A stretch of DNA of 64,000 nt, taken from the NCBI RefSeq assembly GCF_003173335.1, contig NZ_QGMZ01000008.1:124001-188000 (forward strand), written 5' to 3'. Source of the DNA: Methanospirillum stamsii (GTDB taxonomy: Archaea; Halobacteriota; Methanomicrobia; Methanomicrobiales; Methanospirillaceae). Below are positions 7,687 through 17,162 of the stretch, piece after piece; the first letter of the stretch is position 1; each line of letters starts with the position of its first letter. The notes beneath the pieces were generated by a model. That model worked only from the letters and a program-made list of their open reading frames with translations, was not told the DNA's origin and made no database searches. The position numbers and the translations under genes were made by a program.

Positions 7687-9909
7687 ATGCACAATAAAGC
7701 GTATTGGATGGTAGTTTGCTTATTAATGCTGGTATTGATATCTGTATCATTTCCTGCAACTGCGGTTATTAATAAAATCTCACCCGGAAATGAGGTATTT
7801 ATCGGTGAAAGTGGTCTGGATCTCACCGGATACATCAATAAACCTGTAATGATTGGGTGGTATGATGATCCCTGTGGGCTCTCTAAAACCAAGGAGGAGG
7901 ATGTTACTGATCCGGTATATAGCCTTTCTGAAGATGGAAAGACGGTTATATATGGAGGAACAATCGGGGAGCGTAGTTACGGTTGTATTCCTCCTGAAGA
8001 TGCATCTCCTTCAGATATTCAAAAAATTGAAGACCCGGCAGATTTCTTTGTGGATCCTGATCTATTTTTCGCAAAAGATGGAGAATGGTACCTCTGGGAT
8101 GGAAAAAATCACGGTGATCTCGTGTTCACTCTCGTTGAACCATCTATAAGCATGAAGATCCTTGACGGCTCCTCCGGAGAAGACATTTCAGGAAAAAAAA
8201 CTTCCAAAGGAAATTATGTAAATTTCCTCATAGAGACAAACATGGGAAGTGCTACCGGAAGAACTGGATACACCCCAGATGATGCACCCTTTACGATATC
8301 GCTAAAACAAGGAGAGAATGGAGAAATTATCACTGAAGTCCCGGGAAAGAATAACCAGATGATTTCTCTTGAAAATCTCCCGATTGATTCTAAAGAGTGG
8401 TACTGGGTAGGAACCGATGAGGGCCACACCAAAGTTGGATCAGATGATGGATGGAATACAGGAGATGAGGCGTATGCTCCAGGAAAGTACTTGGTATGGG
8501 TCAGTTCAAACCTGAATGACTTGTATGATAATTTTCGTGCTCCTGATGGTTCTCCTTATACTGGAAGGTCAGTAAGCCCTGCGAAAATTGTTGAGATAAT
8601 TGCAAATGATAGAAGTACAAATGGAGTGGTTCAGGATACCACACCAGTTCAAACTATTGTACCAGGAAAGGAGCAAAAAGTTCTTGGAGTGCCAGATGAT
8701 CTTGAACCGATTGAGGACACAAAGGTAGTAGCCCAAAAAATTGAGGTTACAGAAAGGAGTAATTTACCTGTAACTGCGAATTTTTTAGGATATCTTGACC
8801 TTATTACATCAGATGAATTTAATAAAAAATCTCCATCTTCAGGTTCTCACGATCTGCAATGGGATAAAAAAGCCGATAATGCTGCAATGATAGAATCTGA
8901 CTCGGAATTTTTCCAGGAAGAAGGACGTACCCCTCCGGTTAGTTATTACATCGATATGGGTAATTATCTCATCGGTATGGAGCGGTATAAAGATGCAGAA
9001 GATGCCTTTGAAACCGCATTAAGTAAAGATGATCGGAATATCGATGTAATCATCGGTCTTGGCATGGTGAAATTCTATCTTGGTTCATATCCCTTCGCGG
9101 TCAGTACATTTGATGATGCTATAAAACTGGATGCACGAAATGTCCTGGCTTTAACATACAAGGCAGTATCTCAGGCTAATGCAGATAATCTGGACGGGGC
9201 ATTAGTAAGTATTGAAAAGGCTACCACTTATGGCCCTTCAGATGCTCTTGCCTGGTATTATGCTGCAGTAATCTATGCACAAGCAGGGGATATGGAAAAG
9301 GCAGGATCAGCGATACAAAAAGCATCTGCATTAAAACCGGACAATACCTATATTCAGGTCCTCTATGATGAGATCGCTCCATCTGATATATCTCCCTCAA
9401 ACCAGGAATCCCAGAAAAAAGGTCTCTCACATGTAACTTCAGGTTCTGGTTCAACCATTACTGATCTTACGAGTGATATGCAGTCTTTTAAAGGTATTTC
9501 CGGATTTGGTGCTATATTCGATGCAGAAAAAGAGCAAATAGGTACTAAAACCATCATCCGGTATTCAGAACGGGATAATATCGACTCCGGAGTTCCGGTG
9601 GAATATCATGTGGAAATAATTGCTGATCCTACAGAAGGACCAGCACCATTAAATGTTCATTTTTCTGATGAATCTTCTGCTACTGGGGGAATTACTCCTA
9701 TTCAATGGACCTGGAAGAGTAATCAGAAAAAGTATTCCGGGCGTGATTATACCCATACATTCTACCTGCCTGGAACATATCAGGTAGACTGGGAAATCCG
9801 GTGGTCTGATGGTAAGGTTTCTTCTTCCACGGCTTATACTAGATTATCGATCAGTGTTCAGGATACCTTGTCTGATGATTCTGAAGATTTTACTCAGGGC
9901 ACAAATTAA
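7687..9909 (+). CDS. Secreted DUF3821-TPR-PKD protein
   Basis: From the ATG at 7687 (GGAG five bases upstream; an in-frame ATG at 7663 lacks one) this gives 740 aa. A signal peptide (WMVVCLLMLVLISVSFPATA) is followed by a DUF3821-like beta-rich module (NEVFIGESGLDLTGY; about residues 30-310), a Thr/Pro/acidic linker, three TPRs around residues 415-555 (YKDAEDAFETALSKD, YPFAVSTFDDAIKLD, ALAWYYAAVIYAQAGD) and a C-terminal PKD domain (APLNVHFSDESSATGG...TYQVDWEI; about 625-715). No C-terminal membrane anchor is present. DUF3821 is typical of cell-surface proteins of Methanomicrobiales; its role is unknown. The combination suggests an envelope scaffold or binding protein. Confidence 0.75.
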   Translation: MHNKAYWMVVCLLMLVLISVSFPATAVINKISPGNEVFIGESGLDLTGYINKPVMIGWYDDPCGLSKTKEEDVTDPVYSLSEDGKTVIYGGTIGERSYGCIPPEDASPSDIQKIEDPADFFVDPDLFFAKDGEWYLWDGKNHGDLVFTLVEPSISMKILDGSSGEDISGKKTSKGNYVNFLIETNMGSATGRTGYTPDDAPFTISLKQGENGEIITEVPGKNNQMISLENLPIDSKEWYWVGTDEGHTKVGSDDGWNTGDEAYAPGKYLVWVSSNLNDLYDNFRAPDGSPYTGRSVSPAKIVEIIANDRSTNGVVQDTTPVQTIVPGKEQKVLGVPDDLEPIEDTKVVAQKIEVTERSNLPVTANFLGYLDLITSDEFNKKSPSSGSHDLQWDKKADNAAMIESDSEFFQEEGRTPPVSYYIDMGNYLIGMERYKDAEDAFETALSKDDRNIDVIIGLGMVKFYLGSYPFAVSTFDDAIKLDARNVLALTYKAVSQANADNLDGALVSIEKATTYGPSDALAWYYAAVIYAQAGDMEKAGSAIQKASALKPDNTYIQVLYDEIAPSDISPSNQESQKKGLSHVTSGSGSTITDLTSDMQSFKGISGFGAIFDAEKEQIGTKTIIRYSERDNIDSGVPVEYHVEIIADPTEGPAPLNVHFSDESSATGGITPIQWTWKSNQKKYSGRDYTHTFYLPGTYQVDWEIRWSDGKVSSSTAYTRLSISVQDTLSDDSEDFTQGTN

Positions 9910-10419
9910 TCATTCGGAAGATATAATCAAAACAAATATCCTTATTATGGTCATTTTTTGATGATTAAACTCAGAATCTCGATTTATCAAGGGGTCGCCA
10001 AGCATACATATATATGTGCGATACCATTGCATGCCCCCTATTTAGATCCCCCTTTTTAAGTGTATCAGTGAAAACCAATACTCTCTTTATATCTTGGGCT
10101 CTTCAGTTCGGGAAAAATCGCCGATTTATATAGAACCCGGATGGAAGCCCTCTCCATTCTCTTCTGGTTGAAAATTTCCCTATCAGTGAGACTTAAAACC
10201 AACCGGATTTCTCTTAATTGTGATAATGGTATAATGCCCTTTAATTGGTGTAAATCTGATATATCCGGACTTTAGGTGAGTATTTTATCATCTCCTGGTT
10301 AGTATCATGTCTGCGATTGAGATAATAGGATGAAGGGGAATTTTCAAACTATCTTGTATTATTCTAAAAAAATATCATTATTCCCAGGTTTTTTACCAAA
10401 TGGGGCGCTATTATATGAT
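9910..10419. other. Intergenic region, nothing recognised
   Basis: AT-rich sequence with several C/T-rich runs (for example near 10030-10060). No RNA fold, repeat or gene is evident. It may contain the promoter of the small zinc-binding membrane protein downstream. Confidence 0.3.
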
Positions 10420-10614
10420 ATGACACAAAACCCCTGTGTCCATCATGAAGACAATGTTGGAGAACATACCTGCCGTTTATGTGGAAAAAACCATTGTATT
10501 GAATGTATTCATCTTGGAAGCCGGATATGCTACTCCTGTATCTATAAAGGAATCATTATTATCATGGTCATTATGGTAATCTTTTCATACGTAGCCTGGT
10601 ACGGTCTTTTATAA
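10420..10614 (+). CDS. Small B-box-like zinc-binding membrane protein
   Basis: Starting at the internal ATG at 10420, the product is 64 aa. It has a dense set of metal ligands (CVHHEDN, TCRLCGKNHCIECIH, ICYSC) that matches a B-box-type zinc finger, followed by a single transmembrane helix (IIIIMVIMVIFSYVAWYGLL) ending at the C-terminus. An in-frame ATG at 10330 would add 30 residues that do not look conserved. Proteins of this form in archaea are uncharacterised; the zinc finger probably faces the cytoplasm and mediates protein contacts. Confidence 0.6.
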   Translation: MTQNPCVHHEDNVGEHTCRLCGKNHCIECIHLGSRICYSCIYKGIIIIMVIMVIFSYVAWYGLL

Positions 10615-10702
10615 ACGATGAGAGGCGAATCCCGAAATCAGATATCGGAATTATGGTTTTATAAAAAAGGTTTATCGCTGATTACATGAACATTATCTCA
10701 TC

Positions 10703-11251
10703 ATGAAAAATATCTCTTTTCTCTCTCTTTTATTTATTGTCTCTCTCGTTTGCATTGCGGGAAATGCCATATGTGGGGTTTTTGGTGATGACAATGATAA
10801 ACCGGTTGATACACTATTAAAAAAAGATCCCCAAAATGCAACAATGCTGGTAACTCTCGGGATTGACCTTTCAAATTCCGGTAGATACAACGAATCCGTC
10901 GATGCATATAATCAGGCACTGATACTCGAACCTGGGAATTCATCACTCTGGAATCTTAAAGGATCAGTTCTGCAAAAACTTGAAAAATATGAGGAAGCTA
11001 TCAGGGCTTATAACCAGGCACTCTCAATCGACCATGAGAATATTGATGCCTGGAATAACAAGGGCTCTGTCCTTGTTGAGATTGATAAGTTGGAAGATGC
11101 ATCCAAGGCATTTAATCAGGCACTCCTGATTGATCCGGAAAATGTCTTTGCAAAGGAAAATCTGGAACAGGTTTTAGACAAAATCAATGAATTAACATTT
11201 TTAAAGTCTGTTGAAATCCTGAAAACAAAAATGGAAATCCGGGATTCATAA
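10703..11251 (+). CDS. Secreted TPR protein
   Basis: This 182-aa protein starts with a signal peptide (MKNISFLSLLFIVSLVCIAGNA) and carries three consecutive TPRs: NSGRYNESVDAYNQALILEP, KYEEAIRAYNQALSIDHEN and KLEDASKAFNQALLIDPEN. TPR solenoids bind peptides or partner proteins. It is one of several secreted TPR proteins in the window and has no operon partner. No membrane anchor is visible apart from the signal sequence. Confidence 0.7.
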   Translation: MKNISFLSLLFIVSLVCIAGNAICGVFGDDNDKPVDTLLKKDPQNATMLVTLGIDLSNSGRYNESVDAYNQALILEPGNSSLWNLKGSVLQKLEKYEEAIRAYNQALSIDHENIDAWNNKGSVLVEIDKLEDASKAFNQALLIDPENVFAKENLEQVLDKINELTFLKSVEILKTKMEIRDS

Positions 11252-11551
11252 TGAATCCGGAATAGATCTTTCCATATGACAGGTTAAACTGAAGAGTTGG
11301 AGGTCCATTTTTAATGGTTTCCTAATCTGTCCTGTCTTTTGGCTCATATATGCTCAGGGAAATTTGTTTTAACCTTAATCTTTGGTATTTTTGAAGATAT
11401 TACTGCATGAAATGAAACCCTCTCTTTCATGATTTTTTCATTGGATAAAAAATCGTTTCGCTCATCTTTTTTTTCAGTAATGCAAAATATATGGAATGTA
11501 TCGATACTATCATCCGGAACGAGTGGTGGATTCATGAATGGAGGATACAAA
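11252..11551. other. Leader region before the CobN-type gene
   Basis: The CobN frame stays open back to an ATG at 11429, but that extension (MIFSLDKKSFRSSFFSVMQN...) is unlike the conserved N-terminus. GGAGG at 11540-11544 sits seven bases before the GTG at 11552 and marks the likely start. No riboswitch-like structure could be established by eye. Confidence 0.4.
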
Positions 11552-14500
11552 GTGAAAATAGTCTATATTAGTGCAGGAACCGGAGAAAATCCCTGGCTTT
11601 ATGAAGCAGCAGAATCATGTAGTGAAGTTAGCCCGGTTACGATTCTTCAGGCAACTTCAGAAGAACTGGATTCTGAAGAGAAGAGGTTTATTAAAATCCT
11701 GGAGGAAGTAAAAAGCTGTGATCTGCTCCTTGTGAGCAATCACGGAAGTGCCACCTATTTCAAGAAATACGATCGCCTTATTGCTCTGGTCAGGGAGCAA
11801 AAGGTTGGAACCTTTATCGGAAGCTCAATCCCGGAAGAGATGAAGGAATACCGGGATATCTTCCCGTTCTCTGACGACGACTATGACTTTGTTCATGCAT
11901 GTATAGAACTTGGCGGAAAGGAGAACACAAGAAGTCTCATTCTCTGGGCCTGTAAAACCATTGCCAGAATAGAGGTTTCTGTTCCTCCCTTGCAATATCC
12001 ACCGACTGAAGGATTCTATCACCCGACATTACCGGAAGTCTATGATTACGCTGCCCATATAAAACGACTGGATCCTGATAAACCAACAGCCGGAATTCTC
12101 CTTCACCAGTTCTTTTTTGTCAGGAAGAACATCCTTCCGATTGATACCCTGATATCTGCTCTTGAATCCAGGGGGATGAATGTTCTCCCTTTCTTCCTCG
12201 TAACAAGCCCGAATGAGGTCACCGGGGCAATAGGGATTCGGAAATTCATCGAACAGTACCTGATCCATGGTAATAAGCCGCTGGTTGATGTTCTCATCAT
12301 CAACATGTCATTCTCCCAGATTAGTCTCTCTGATCCTAATGACGGGATGAAGAAAGAGCCGATATACAACTTCTTTGATGATCTGAACGTCCCCCTCCTT
12401 CAGACTATCACGATGTACCGGTCATATGAGACTTGGAAGGAAGATGATCTTGGCCTTTCTGCGATGGAGATCTCATCCGGAGTTATCTGGCCTGAATATG
12501 ACGGACAGGTAATCACCATACCCCTTGCCACCACGGATGAATATGAGGGGAAAAAGAACGTTGCAGTGCCAATCCCAGGAAGGCCTGAGCGTATTGCAGA
12601 GATGGCGCTCCGGTGGGCAGAATTGAAACGGACGCCGGTACAGAATAGAAAGATAGCGATATTCCTATACCAGTATACCGGGGATATGGATGCTCTTGGA
12701 GATGCCGGAGGTCTTGATACCCCGAGGAGTATCATCGAGATACTAAAGCGTCTCAAAAATGAGGGATACAAGGTGGATTATATCCCAAAAACCGGGAACG
12801 AACTGATTAACTGGATGATTGCCGGTCTTACCAACGATATCAGGTACATCACCCATGACCAGATGCGGGAGAGATCTGGAGGTTTTGTGAACGCTGAACA
12901 GTATCGGGATTGGTTTTCCAAAATCCCCGAGAAGAATCAGGCCAAAATATCTGCCGACTGGGGTGATGCACCGGGTGAATTGTTCCTTCATGGTGGGGAA
13001 CTCTGTATTCCCGGCCGGATGAACGGAAACATCTTCCTTGGAATACAACCGCCAAGGGGATTATTTGAGCAGGTCGAGTCTCTTATTCACTCAAATGACC
13101 TCGTGATGCCACACCATTACGTCGCTTATTACCGGTGGATAAAGCACGTATTCGGAGCCCATGCGGTGGTCCACGTAGGAACCCACGGAACCCTTGAGTG
13201 GCTCCCCGGCAAGGGGAATGCAATGTCTGAAGAATGCTATCCAGACCTGGTTTTTGAAGATATGCCGCATATCTATCCGTATATCATCAATGATCCTGGT
13301 GAAGCAGTGGAGGCAAAAAGGAGGACCTGGGCAGTCCTCCTTGACTATCTCATATCTGCCATGATGCGGGCAGAAGGGTACGGGGATCTTTCGGAACTTG
13401 ATACGATTCTGCAGGAGTACCTGAGAGCGAAAAGCGGAAAAGAAGAACAAAAATCTGCAGAACTCATCGAAGAGATACACCGGATTGTCCTGGCCCAGAA
13501 TCTCACACATGACTTAGGTCTCAACCAGGATGCTCAGCCCGATGAAGTTGCAGTAAATGCAGAGCGGCTCTATGATTACATCTGTGAGGTCAGGGATACT
13601 ATAATCAAAGACGGCCTTCATATCTTCGGTCTTCCTCCGGCAGATGTTCGTTTCAGGGAGATGATCTATGCCCTGACCAGGCTTGAAAACGGGAATGTTC
13701 CATCTCTTCGTGAGAGTATCGCAGCATCGTTATCCCTCTCTTTGAGATCCCTCCTTGATGATCCTTCGGGATTCAATGAGAAGCACGATCAGATGAACGG
13801 AGCTCTCATCGATATGATCGACTGTAAGAGCCGGAACCTGATTGACCGGATGGCAGAATGCGATTTCAGCCTGGAGGAGTCACTCTCCTTGATTCGGGAT
13901 GAATATGGAGAAGATAATTCTGGCCTTGAAACATGTGTCCGGTTTATCTGTGAGACCATCGTTGATACCCTATATAAGACAACGGATGAAGTGACAAACC
14001 TGGTCAGGGCTCTTGATGCAGGATATGTACCCCCGGGACCAAGCGGGGATCCTACAAGGGGCAATGTTCATCTCCTCCCTACGGGGAAGAATTGTTACTC
14101 GATTGATCCTGCAACCATCCCGACCCAGGCTGCCTGGAAGACAGGCAAAGCTATGGCAGACCTGATGGTTGAGCGGTATATCCAGGAAAAGGGTGAATAT
14201 CCCGAAAGAGTAGGGATTGTCGTCTGGGCGACTGACACGATGAGGACCGGAGGAGATGATATCGCTTACATCTTCTGGCTGATGGGGCTGAGGCCGATCT
14301 GGTCTGACCGGGGCGGTGCGGTGACCGGGCTAGAGGTCATTCCGGCAAAGGAACTTGGAAGGCCACGAATCGATGTAACCCTCCGGATAAGCGGAATGTT
14401 TCGGGATACCTTCCCCATGTTGGTCAATATGATCGATGAAGGTGTTGAGATCATTGCCTCACTGGATGAATCAGATGATGTCAACTTCCTCTCTGCCCAC

Positions 14501-15301
14501 TTAAAACAGGATATGGTGGAGAAGTTAAAGGAAGGTTTCTCCGAGCAGGAAGCCAGAGATATGGCTCTTATCCGGATATTTGGAGACCCTCCCGGAAACC
14601 ACGGATGTGCGATTGGTGAGGTTGTTCATGCTTCTGCCTGGAACGACCGAAGCGATCTTGCAGAGGTGTATACGACCTGGGGTGCTCATGCCTATGGCCG
14701 GAAATACCGTGGAGAGAAATTCCCTGAACTCTTCAGGGAGCAGATGGGGCACCTTGATGTTACGGTGAAAAATCGTGTCTCCCGTGAATTTGATATTCTG
14801 GATGTTGATGACGATTATATCTTCCTTGGCGGGATGAATGCCTGTGTCAAAACCTACGGTGACAAAGATCCGGTATCGGTGATCGGTGAAGCATCAGATC
14901 CGAAGAACGTGAAGACACGCCTCCTTGACGAGGAGATCAGGTTTATTTTCCGGAGCCGTGTGCTCAACCCCAGGTGGCTTGAAGGGCTGAAGCCCCATGG
15001 ATTCAGGGGAGTCCAGGAGGTCATGAACACCATCGAGTACACCTTCGGGTGGGATGTGACCTCTGATGCGGTTGATGACTGGGAGTACCAGGCAGCGACA
15101 GAGCATTTCCTCTTTAATGAGGAGAATAGGAAATGGATTGAAGAGAACAATCCGTATGCCCTTCACAGCATAGCCGGAAGGCTGCTGGAAGCAAACCAGA
15201 GAGGTTTCTGGGATACTGATGACGAGACGATCCGCAGATTGCAGGAGATATATCTTGAGTCAGAGAACTTCTTTGAACAGATGGGGGAAGAGAATCCATG
15301 A
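11552..15301 (+). CDS. CobN/BchH-type metal chelatase large subunit
   Basis: This 1249-aa protein belongs to the CobN/magnesium-chelatase H family, which binds the tetrapyrrole and inserts the metal with energy from I and D AAA+ subunits. The family signature VHVGTHGTLEWLPGKG lies near residue 540, and further conserved blocks (PPSGLFEQVESLIHS-like around 510, GMFRDTFPMLVNMID near 950, WNDRSDLAEVYTTWGAHAYG near 1030) are in order; the length is normal. I and D subunits are encoded in the facing operon. Methanogens insert cobalt early with a small CbiX/CfbA chelatase, so a CobN homologue here must act on another tetrapyrrole or an atypical step. The GTG start at 11552 is chosen for its GGAGG site; longer starts at 11429 and 11534 exist. 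Confidence 0.88.
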   Translation: MKIVYISAGTGENPWLYEAAESCSEVSPVTILQATSEELDSEEKRFIKILEEVKSCDLLLVSNHGSATYFKKYDRLIALVREQKVGTFIGSSIPEEMKEYRDIFPFSDDDYDFVHACIELGGKENTRSLILWACKTIARIEVSVPPLQYPPTEGFYHPTLPEVYDYAAHIKRLDPDKPTAGILLHQFFFVRKNILPIDTLISALESRGMNVLPFFLVTSPNEVTGAIGIRKFIEQYLIHGNKPLVDVLIINMSFSQISLSDPNDGMKKEPIYNFFDDLNVPLLQTITMYRSYETWKEDDLGLSAMEISSGVIWPEYDGQVITIPLATTDEYEGKKNVAVPIPGRPERIAEMALRWAELKRTPVQNRKIAIFLYQYTGDMDALGDAGGLDTPRSIIEILKRLKNEGYKVDYIPKTGNELINWMIAGLTNDIRYITHDQMRERSGGFVNAEQYRDWFSKIPEKNQAKISADWGDAPGELFLHGGELCIPGRMNGNIFLGIQPPRGLFEQVESLIHSNDLVMPHHYVAYYRWIKHVFGAHAVVHVGTHGTLEWLPGKGNAMSEECYPDLVFEDMPHIYPYIINDPGEAVEAKRRTWAVLLDYLISAMMRAEGYGDLSELDTILQEYLRAKSGKEEQKSAELIEEIHRIVLAQNLTHDLGLNQDAQPDEVAVNAERLYDYICEVRDTIIKDGLHIFGLPPADVRFREMIYALTRLENGNVPSLRESIAASLSLSLRSLLDDPSGFNEKHDQMNGALIDMIDCKSRNLIDRMAECDFSLEESLSLIRDEYGEDNSGLETCVRFICETIVDTLYKTTDEVTNLVRALDAGYVPPGPSGDPTRGNVHLLPTGKNCYSIDPATIPTQAAWKTGKAMADLMVERYIQEKGEYPERVGIVVWATDTMRTGGDDIAYIFWLMGLRPIWSDRGGAVTGLEVIPAKELGRPRIDVTLRISGMFRDTFPMLVNMIDEGVEIIASLDESDDVNFLSAHLKQDMVEKLKEGFSEQEARDMALIRIFGDPPGNHGCAIGEVVHASAWNDRSDLAEVYTTWGAHAYGRKYRGEKFPELFREQMGHLDVTVKNRVSREFDILDVDDDYIFLGGMNACVKTYGDKDPVSVIGEASDPKNVKTRLLDEEIRFIFRSRVLNPRWLEGLKPHGFRGVQEVMNTIEYTFGWDVTSDAVDDWEYQAATEHFLFNEENRKWIEENNPYALHSIAGRLLEANQRGFWDTDDETIRRLQEIYLESENFFEQMGEENP

Positions 15302-15378
15302 GACTGAAGAGCATCTCTCTCCGGAAAAGAGTGGGATGCCTGGATGGCATCCGGTCAGGATGGGATGAGATCTCATGA
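15298..15378 (+). CDS. 26-codon mini-ORF linking cobN and the ABC ATPase
   Basis: An ATG at 15298 overlaps the cobN TGA (ATGA), and the frame ends in a TGA at 15376-15378 that overlaps the ATG of the ABC ATPase (again ATGA). It would encode MRLKSISLRKRVGCLDGIRS and six more residues. The double overlap fits a translational coupling bridge or a tiny basic peptide. A purine-rich GGGGGAAGAG lies upstream. Whether it is translated is unknown; two ATGA joints could arise by chance. Confidence 0.4.
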   Translation: MRLKSISLRKRVGCLDGIRSGWDEIS

Positions 15379-16328
15379 CCGCCATTCAGACTGAAGATCT
15401 CACCAAATTTTTTGGAGATTTTTGTGCGGTAAACGGCCTGAACATCGAGGCGGATAAGGAAATTTTCGGGCTTCTTGGACCGAATGGGTCAGGAAAGACG
15501 ACAACAGTTCTGATGCTTACTACCCTTCTCACCCAAGACAGGGGAACTGCAAGCATCTGTGGATATGATACCCGGAAGGATCCAGACAAGGTTCGAAGCT
15601 CTATCAGTTATGTCCCCCAGGATATGGCAATTGACACCAACCTGACCGGACGGGAGAACATGCTCTTTTTTGCTAAATTGTATGGTGTTTCCAATCCCCG
15701 GGACCGGGTTGATGAGCTCCTTGAAGTGATGGAACTCTCTTCCCGTGCCGACGATCTGGCAAAGACCTACTCCGGTGGGATGCGAAGGAGGCTTGAACTG
15801 GCAGAAGCCCTGGTACACGAACCTGAAGTGATATTCCTTGATGAACCAACACTCGGGCTCGATGTTGCAGCCAGAAAGAAAATCTGGGAGCATATCCATG
15901 CACTGAACCGGAAAGGGATGACGATCTTTGTGACTACCCATTACATGGATGAGGCAGACCGGTACTGCGACCGGGTCGGGATCATCAATCATGGCATGAT
16001 TGCAGTCCTTGGAAAACCCGCTGAATTAAAATCACACCTGATGAAGGATGTCATCTCTGTTATTGTAAATGGTGAATATGTGCCAGTAGACCTGGAAGGT
16101 GTTCTGTTTGTCGGTCAATCCGGAGATGAACTCTCGTTTACAGCTGAGAACGGGAGAGAGGCACTCCCAACACTCGCTGATGCCCTCAGCCGTGCTGGAA
16201 ACAGTATCCGGGCTATGTCTCTTCGTGAACCAACTCTTGATGATGTATTCCTCCAGTCGGTGGGAAAGCAGGAGGAATCAACGGGTTTTGAAGAGTGGAA
16301 ATACCGTCTGATGCTCAGGAGGAGATGA
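15375..16328 (+). CDS. ABC-2 type exporter ATPase (DrrA/CcmA-like)
   Basis: This 317-aa protein is a standard ABC ATPase: Walker A GPNGSGKTTT (about residues 34-43), Q-loop VPQD, signature YSGGMRRRLELAEAL, Walker B VIFLDEPTLGLD and H-loop TTHYMDEAD, followed by the DrrA-type C-terminal domain. It would power export through the ABC-2 permease encoded directly after it (TGATG junction). Its place behind cobN suggests that the exporter handles a product or toxic intermediate of the cluster, though DrrAB-type pumps have many substrates. A 26-codon mini-ORF precedes it. Confidence 0.9.
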   Translation: MTAIQTEDLTKFFGDFCAVNGLNIEADKEIFGLLGPNGSGKTTTVLMLTTLLTQDRGTASICGYDTRKDPDKVRSSISYVPQDMAIDTNLTGRENMLFFAKLYGVSNPRDRVDELLEVMELSSRADDLAKTYSGGMRRRLELAEALVHEPEVIFLDEPTLGLDVAARKKIWEHIHALNRKGMTIFVTTHYMDEADRYCDRVGIINHGMIAVLGKPAELKSHLMKDVISVIVNGEYVPVDLEGVLFVGQSGDELSFTAENGREALPTLADALSRAGNSIRAMSLREPTLDDVFLQSVGKQEESTGFEEWKYRLMLRRR

Positions 16329-17053
16329 TGAAAGGAGTATTCACCTACATACAGAGGGATTTTATCCGGTGGTTCCGGTACCGGGTCGGAGTAGTCTCAA
16401 CCCTGGTGCTTCCAGCTGCCTGGCTCATGTTCGTCGGGCTTGCCCTTCCGGTCGAGTTTACGGGAAATTATCTTGATTTTATCACACCCGGAATTCTCGT
16501 GATGACGATTCAGACTGCAGGAATATCAAGTGGATCCCTTCTGATGTTTGACAAGATGCTTGGATTTTTGAATAAGTTCCTTGCCATGCCGGTTCCACGT
16601 GAGAGCATCCTGGTAAGTAAGATCCTCTTCATCACTCTTCGGGGAATTCTGCAGTCAACCATCATCCTGGTCCTTGTAATTCTGATTGGTGCCACGATAT
16701 TAAATCCCCTACAGTATGGGCTGATATATCTCATCCTCTTCCTGTTTGGGGTGTTTATCTCTGCCTTTTCAACCACAATCGCTCTCTATCTGGATGATCA
16801 TGACTCCTTTGCAGCTTTTACGGCCATGGTCACCATGCCCCTCTTCTTCACTTCGAGTGCCCCGATGCCCTATGATGTGATGCCAGATTGGCTTTGTGCC
16901 ATAGCCCATGTCAATCCCTTAAGTTTTGCTATCGATGCTATCCGGGATCTCGGATCCGGGACGATTCCCTTCTTCTCCATCGGGCTTTTAGCTGTCTTCT
17001 CGGTGATTATATTGTGTATATCCGGGTATGTCTTCCGGCGGATTACGGTATAA
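16328..17053 (+). CDS. ABC-2 type permease
   Basis: The ATG at 16328 has AGGAGG at the proper distance and overlaps the ATPase stop by one base. The 241-aa product has six predicted membrane segments (VVSTLVLPAAWLMFVGLAL, GILQSTIILVLVILIGATIL, LIYLILFLFGVFISAFSTTI, ..., GLLAVFSVIILCISGYVF) and the ABC-2 signature region NPLSFAIDAIRDL near the C-terminus. With the preceding ATPase it forms a DrrAB-like exporter. It is the last gene of the forward unit and converges on the nitrogenase-like operon. Confidence 0.88.
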   Translation: MKGVFTYIQRDFIRWFRYRVGVVSTLVLPAAWLMFVGLALPVEFTGNYLDFITPGILVMTIQTAGISSGSLLMFDKMLGFLNKFLAMPVPRESILVSKILFITLRGILQSTIILVLVILIGATILNPLQYGLIYLILFLFGVFISAFSTTIALYLDDHDSFAAFTAMVTMPLFFTSSAPMPYDVMPDWLCAIAHVNPLSFAIDAIRDLGSGTIPFFSIGLLAVFSVIILCISGYVFRRITV

Positions 17054-17099
17054 TGGTAAAAAAGTTTGTGTGAATTCTTCCTCAGAATTCTCATTTTCA

Positions 17100-17162
17100 T
17101 ACCTCCTGAAGATGAGGACGAATTTTTCCGATCATAATCAAAAGGAGAATAAAAAACTCTTT
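17100..17162. terminator. Bidirectional T-rich termination region
   Basis: Between the convergent units lies AAAAAACTCTTTTTACTC. Read forward it gives T5 after the permease; read in reverse it gives TTTTTTATTC after the nitrogenase-like subunit. Archaeal termination commonly occurs at such oligo-T tracts. Confidence 0.45.
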
